The notes below the pieces were generated by a model, which saw only the letters and a list, made by a program, of their open reading frames with translations, had not been told where the DNA came from and made no database searches. A stretch of 64,000 bases of DNA from Tillus elongatus (taxonomy: Eukaryota; Arthropoda; Insecta; Coleoptera; Cleridae): contig OZ023267.1 in the NCBI GenBank assembly GCA_964006375.1, forward strand, positions 14,294,846 through 14,358,845. The letters are read 5' to 3'. Made by a program: the position numbers and the translations under genes. Of the stretch, positions 60,323-64,000 are shown one piece after another; position 1 is the first letter of the stretch, and every line of letters starts with the position of its first letter.

Positions 60323-61010
60323 CCCCATGTCGCATGCGCGTGACAGTGCAAAAATAGGTAGCTGCATTATCATATGTCTCTAGTAATTGTATCATGTCTA
60401 AAACCTAAATTTGAGGCTAAATTTCCAATTTGATATTGACGATTGACAATAAATGACATGACCACAGAATGACAAATGACAACGGAGCTCCAACACAAAC
60501 GCAGTCTAACAACGTTGTCAGATAGGGTAAATTAGGATTGGAGGGATAAATTAAAAATCATGAGAAATGGGGAATTCGAAATTTGCAGGTAGTAAATACA
60601 GCTATGGATTACGGTATTTTTTTAACTAACTGATAAAATTAAATTTTATAAAGTGCTTTCTTTATTATCAGAATTTGTGAATATTTGAGTTGTTTATACA
60701 TGAAAGGTTTTACATGAAATTTGTGCAGATCTGGCAACCCCGGTAAGAAACAGATACATCTTGACATCATACAATGATTGTAACTTCCATTGTTTAAATT
60801 TTTATCCACGGTTTATTTAAACAGCATAGCATTACATGTAACGTCATCCGTCGTTGTCCAACATTGTAGATATTGCATTACATAATTTGAAGTGATGTCG
60901 AGGATTATTTGATTATTACTTTCGAATAACTTTATTTTTCTTTAATAAAAAGACTTAAAGATTGATACACAACCACGTCTATCTATGTTCTTTGTAAAGT
61001 AAAGTTGTAA
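60323..61010 (-). repeat. 830-bp dispersed repeat, copy 2
   Basis: Reverse complement of 36990-37815, starting CCCCATGTCGCATGCGCGTG right after the RTE tail and ending AACCACGTCTATCTATGTTC. It lacks the 130-base insert of copy 1. On its far side, after about 90 bases, lies a TAC piece. Confidence 0.8.
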
Positions 61011-61097
61011 ATTGTCGTTTCAGTTTGAAAGATATTGCGTTTTAAAAACTATTTTTTAAATTTTTGTTAAGAAAAATTGGGCGTTAAGATTAAAAGA

Positions 61098-61230
61098 ACG
61101 AACTCATCCAAGCCATTAACAAAATAAGAGTAAATCCCAGATTTGGTCCAAATCAGTGAAGTATTTTTTGAGTTATCGGTGGGATACATATATAAACCTT
61201 TTAACAGACCCTGGATATGGGTCCAACTAA
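61098..61230 (-). repeat. TAC element, short R'-L' copy
   Basis: A reversed R start (CGAACTCATCCAAGCCATTA to TTTTTTGAGTTATCGG) is joined through only GATACATATATAAACC to a reversed left-arm fragment (CCTGGATATGGGTCC). The R variant is closest to the one at 4271-4364. A 40-base MITE-family piece (CCAACTAACAATTGTGTAAA) follows at 61233. Confidence 0.7.
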
Positions 61231-61289
61231 CAATTGTGTAAATTTTCAGCCCTGGTCTATTTATATAATCAACTCAGATAAGAGTAGAG

Positions 61290-61815
61290 TTTCATCATAA
61301 ATTAAGCCTAGTACAGAAAACACTATTATCATTTGTAGGAGTATCTTTGCATTATAGTATAGCGAGAGTAGCAGTTTGGCACTGATTTGGGTTTCGGTGA
61401 GGAAGAGAAGTTGGGGTCTATTAGTGTGAAGAAAATTGTGGACGGAGTTCGGGTTAGAATTTAGGCCACATATATTCGAGAAGGATATGTTAAATCTTGA
61501 TGCCGGCGCCCCCTGTACACCCCTCTCCCTGAGATCCGAATGGGGGGTATTTTACCTTCGGAATCTTTTGTACAAGGAGGAGCCATCATCATTTTAGTTT
61601 GTAAGGGAAACCAACTCATACACCAGAACCGGAAACGTCCGTTGGGACTTCACCGGCCCCTTGATGTGGTGGTACCTCCTCGGGCGTGAAAAAATCCTTT
61701 ACCATCACGTAAAGGAAAAGTCCACTACCAGCTACCCCCAATTAGTCGCCTTTTACGACAGGCAGGAGTTACCATGGGCCTATTCTTTTAGTTAGTCCCC
61801 GGACCCACAGGGGAC
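61290..61815 (-). pseudogene. CR1/L2-like LINE 5' end with endonuclease start, copy F
   Basis: On the minus strand a G+C-richer leader (CAGGCAGGAGTTACCATGGG region at about 61750) precedes RFNISFSNICGLNSNPNSVH and LLFLTETQIS. This is the start of an APE endonuclease, with the first Asn motif (SNIRGL in relatives) and the catalytic Glu (LTETQ). The frame is lost soon after. It supplies the 5' region missing from copies A-E, but identity with that family is inferred from motif style only. Confidence 0.6.
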
Positions 61816-62070
61816 AATATATACTGAAAGAGCCAAGAATAACTAAGTCGAGGGCCTTTAATAGAGCAATTGTCTCGGCAGTGTAGATAGATGCTCTCTC
61901 ACATAACTTAACTGAACATTTGTTGTTGTTGTGGGCACAATATATCTTCTGATTTAGAACCGCCAGTAAATATTTTAGCAGCTAATTGATATTCTGCTAA
62001 TAATCTTCTTACATATATCTGTAGATGGTTATCTTTCATCTTGCGTATTATTATGCACATGTGCACTCAC
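61815..62070 (-). pseudogene. LINE RNase H fragment
   Basis: The minus strand reads CSVKLCERASIYTAETIALL with KALDLVILGS. It matches the RNase H Glu motif and helix (ASI-TAE--A---AL--I) of LINE pol proteins. The upstream KYLLAVLNQK corresponds to a corrupted FTDGSK start. It lies directly beside copy F. Confidence 0.55.
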
Positions 62071-62224
62071 ATCTTCAATACGGAATATTAGTTTGGGGTC
62101 CATAACTTGAAGGGAGCCAGGTTACTTTTTGACATACCATTTTGAGTTTCGTTCAGAAAACTTTTTTTTTGAAAACAAGATCTTTACTGCTGTTTTAACA
62201 AAAATAAATGTGTGGTGGGGTAAC

Positions 62225-62925
62225 GACAAGTTCAGAGGTGTTGCAAAGGCTGACGCGAAGGCAAAAGCCACCAGAAGTGACCCCTGAAGGTACGAGAGGG
62301 TAGAGGCTCCGGTGACGAGTAGAATGCTCACACGAAGTGCCAACGGAAACGCGTGGTAGCAGAGGCACGAGGAGACACATGGTAGGACCACTTATCGATA
62401 CAAAGAGAGCGTGGATGCGGACTTCAAGGGCTGGAGTTACAGGACGGTGAGCCTGGCAGCGGGCCCTTCAAGTGCTACTTTCATAGGTTTAACCTAAGGC
62501 CCGGGACGGGAGAATGTGCGTGGCGAAACGGAGAGCAGGAGACAGCAAGACATGTGCTGGAAGACTGCCAGATGGAAAATCGTAGGACGGCAAGAGAAAA
62601 CTTTATGAGAAAACAAAACAGGGTTAAAGGTTCCTACCCGTTTAAGGTAACTACCTCTACCAAGAACGAGGCAATCAGGAATTTCAATGAATGTGCCGCG
62701 GAAATGGAGCTGGAAGAGAAAACACGGAGTGCAACTCAGGAAAACCGCGAAGAAAAAGAGGGCGTTGAAAAGAGAAATAGATCTAGGGAAAAGCGAGAGT
62801 GGAGTAAACGTTCGTATGCGTGTGAGGGGAGTTCTATAGGGAGAAGCAAGGTCTTAAACTACCTGCTGATTTTTGAGAGTGTGAAGGTTGTAGGGGTTCA
62901 TTTGATGGTGGCTTCGACCTGACAC
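62225..62925 (+). pseudogene. R1-group LINE, C-terminal finger region
   Basis: PGSGPFKCYFHRFNLRPGTG with ECAWRNGEQETARHVLEDC corresponds to the C-terminal finger of R1/I-type ORF2. The usual form is GHG-F--YL-RF-L-----C-CG---E---H-L--C, where the second Cys is now Arg-Asn. It is followed by a Glu/Lys/Arg-rich tail ending VEKRNRSREKREWSKRS. Frame is broken upstream of 62430. Confidence 0.65.
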
Positions 62926-63119
62926 GTGTAGAATGATACCATGGCCTAGACTCTTCGAACCGGGAGGCAGGGATGTCGGCCTCAAGATCGTAAACTGTGG
63001 TTTCAATATATAAATTTTAAATACTGACATATGTGCATGACCACAGGTGGGAATACCCTCCAAATAAGGAACCTAATGGTTGCCAGACACGATGTACCAA
63101 TTGTATTTATTTGAAAAAG

Positions 63120-63320
63120 TGTAGGCACGCCTTCAATTGTAAACCTTTAAAAATCGCAGGTTGTAAATTTTATAAGTTGTTGCCAGTTTCCATGGCAAAT
63201 AAAAGTTCTATGACATTTAGGCTTCATCTCAAGAATAGTTTGCTTAGTAACACCTTTTACAGCTTAACTGAATTTTACAATCGCTTAGCGACCTTATAGT
63301 GGCCTCTCTCTCTCTCTCTC
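63120..63320 (+). pseudogene. CR1-like LINE C-terminus and (TC)n
   Basis: KFYKLLPVSMANKSSMTFRL with KNSLLSNTFYSLTEFYN resembles the last residues of CR1-like ORF2 (FY--LP, FK--LK--LL---FYS--EF). A (TC)9 tract at 63303-63320 follows the stop. Weakly supported. Confidence 0.4.
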
Positions 63321-63448
63321 ACGATCTTTGCTTGTAGCTTTTAGGTTATATTTTTACGTTATTGATTGTCTGTACATTTGGTATGTTTTCCTTATCTGTT
63401 TTTTAGTATGTTTGTTTTGTTGTATATTTTATACAAGTTGGTACACTA

Positions 63449-64000
63449 CAGTATGACCTCCTTAGTCCGAACTTTTCATTATCCGAACCTAGAGTAATCC
63501 GAACTTTCGCTTAGACGAACCTACGGTAATCCAAACTTTCCCTTATCCGAAAGTACAGTAATATGAACAGCGGGAACCAGAAGCCATAATTCGATCATCT
63601 CCTCCTACTTAATCCGCAGAGATTCCCTCTGTCAAAAATGGGGGAATCCCATGCTTCCATGTTTTCTAAGAGCTGCTTTGTTTAGTGATCAATCTTCCGA
63701 GTTGAGTTCACTTTGCAGTTTAATTTCTAACAGAAATGACTTATAAAAAGAGACACTTTATCTTATCGATAAAAGAAAAATGAGCTTATTAAGAATTTAA
63801 AGATGGATTATACATTGACCGCTTTATCAGAAAAATATAAATGATTTGCGACATTAAAAAGAACAAGACGAGGATTCTAGAGCTGTCATGGTTTCGACGA
63901 CATAGCCTTTATATTGTGATGAGTTAATTAATTGTCGCTTAACTCAATTATGGCGTGATAAAAAACAAAACATAATTTAATGCACTAATATAACTGTATT
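63449..64000 (+). mobile_element. pogo/Tigger-like DNA transposon, 5' part
   Basis: After a TA at 63447-63448 the end CAGTATGACCTCCTTAGTCC resembles the Tigger terminus (CAGT-GAACCTC-ATTATCCGAAC). Five ATCCGAAC-like words follow to 63560. The ATG at 63736 opens MTYKKRHFILSIKEK; in shifted frames ELIKNLK, TLTALSEKYK and CDIKKNKTRILEL follow. This is the N-terminal CENP-B/psq-type helix-turn-helix of pogo transposases. Frames are broken twice. The DDE domain would lie beyond the window. Confidence 0.65.

Overview
The window is AT-rich arthropod-type DNA, most likely from an insect. The evidence is the mixture of R1, Jockey, CR1/L2-like and RTE non-LTR retrotransposons with piggyBac, mariner/Tc1, pogo and hAT remnants, and a tRNA-headed SINE. 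I found no host gene that I can name, no rRNA, no CRISPR and no prokaryotic operon. Nearly every coding-like stretch is a decayed mobile-element protein. The long Ile-Tyr reading frames are only translations of (TA)n tracts.

The commonest component is one repeat family, called TAC here for TA-cored, with about fifteen to twenty copies or pieces. A canonical copy has a left arm L that opens with a small hairpin built on TAGTGAATTTT. A (TA)n tract of 50-230 bases follows, and then a right arm R beginning CCGATAACTCAAAAAATAAT. R ends AAAATTCACTA plus CATAACGCACTTGCTGCGTCC, which holds a 5-bp-stem hairpin, and copies sit between T runs. Subterminal inverted repeats, an internal microsatellite, a 3' hairpin, T/T flanks and head-to-tail tandems resemble Helentron-derived non-autonomous elements (DINE-1/HINE type). 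That classification is inference, because no Rep/helicase gene is present. Some copies are rearranged as L-TA-L' or R'-TA-R, with the junction in the self-complementary TA tract.

Layout. 0-8 kb: SINE, TAC copies, a piggyBac pseudogene and a CR1-like LINE (copy A). 8-14 kb: TAC copies and two LINE 3' fragments facing each other. 14-20 kb: a small element bounded by inverted CRE-containing repeats with two convergent first exons (one THAP-like), a degenerate tandem array, a Tc1 pseudogene, a promoter-like GC-rich patch, mariner remnants and a mariner-type MITE. 20-30 kb: a TAC long form, a 416-bp palindrome, a SINE, CR1-like copies B and C, and a hairpin element. 30-38 kb: tandem TAC units, a Jockey LINE and an 830-bp repeat. 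38-50 kb: hairpin and inverted-repeat elements, CR1-like copies D and E, a Jockey gag fragment and several TA tracts. 50-58 kb: a hAT-like element, a LINE inserted in a MITE with a 13-bp target-site duplication, and TAC tandems including a 4 x 141 bp array. 58-64 kb: an RTE LINE, the second copy of the 830-bp repeat in inverted orientation, LINE fragments, and the start of a pogo/Tigger-like transposon at the right edge.

The genes do not form a pathway. The window records layered, nested insertions, and its most informative features are the architecture and rearrangements of the repeats.
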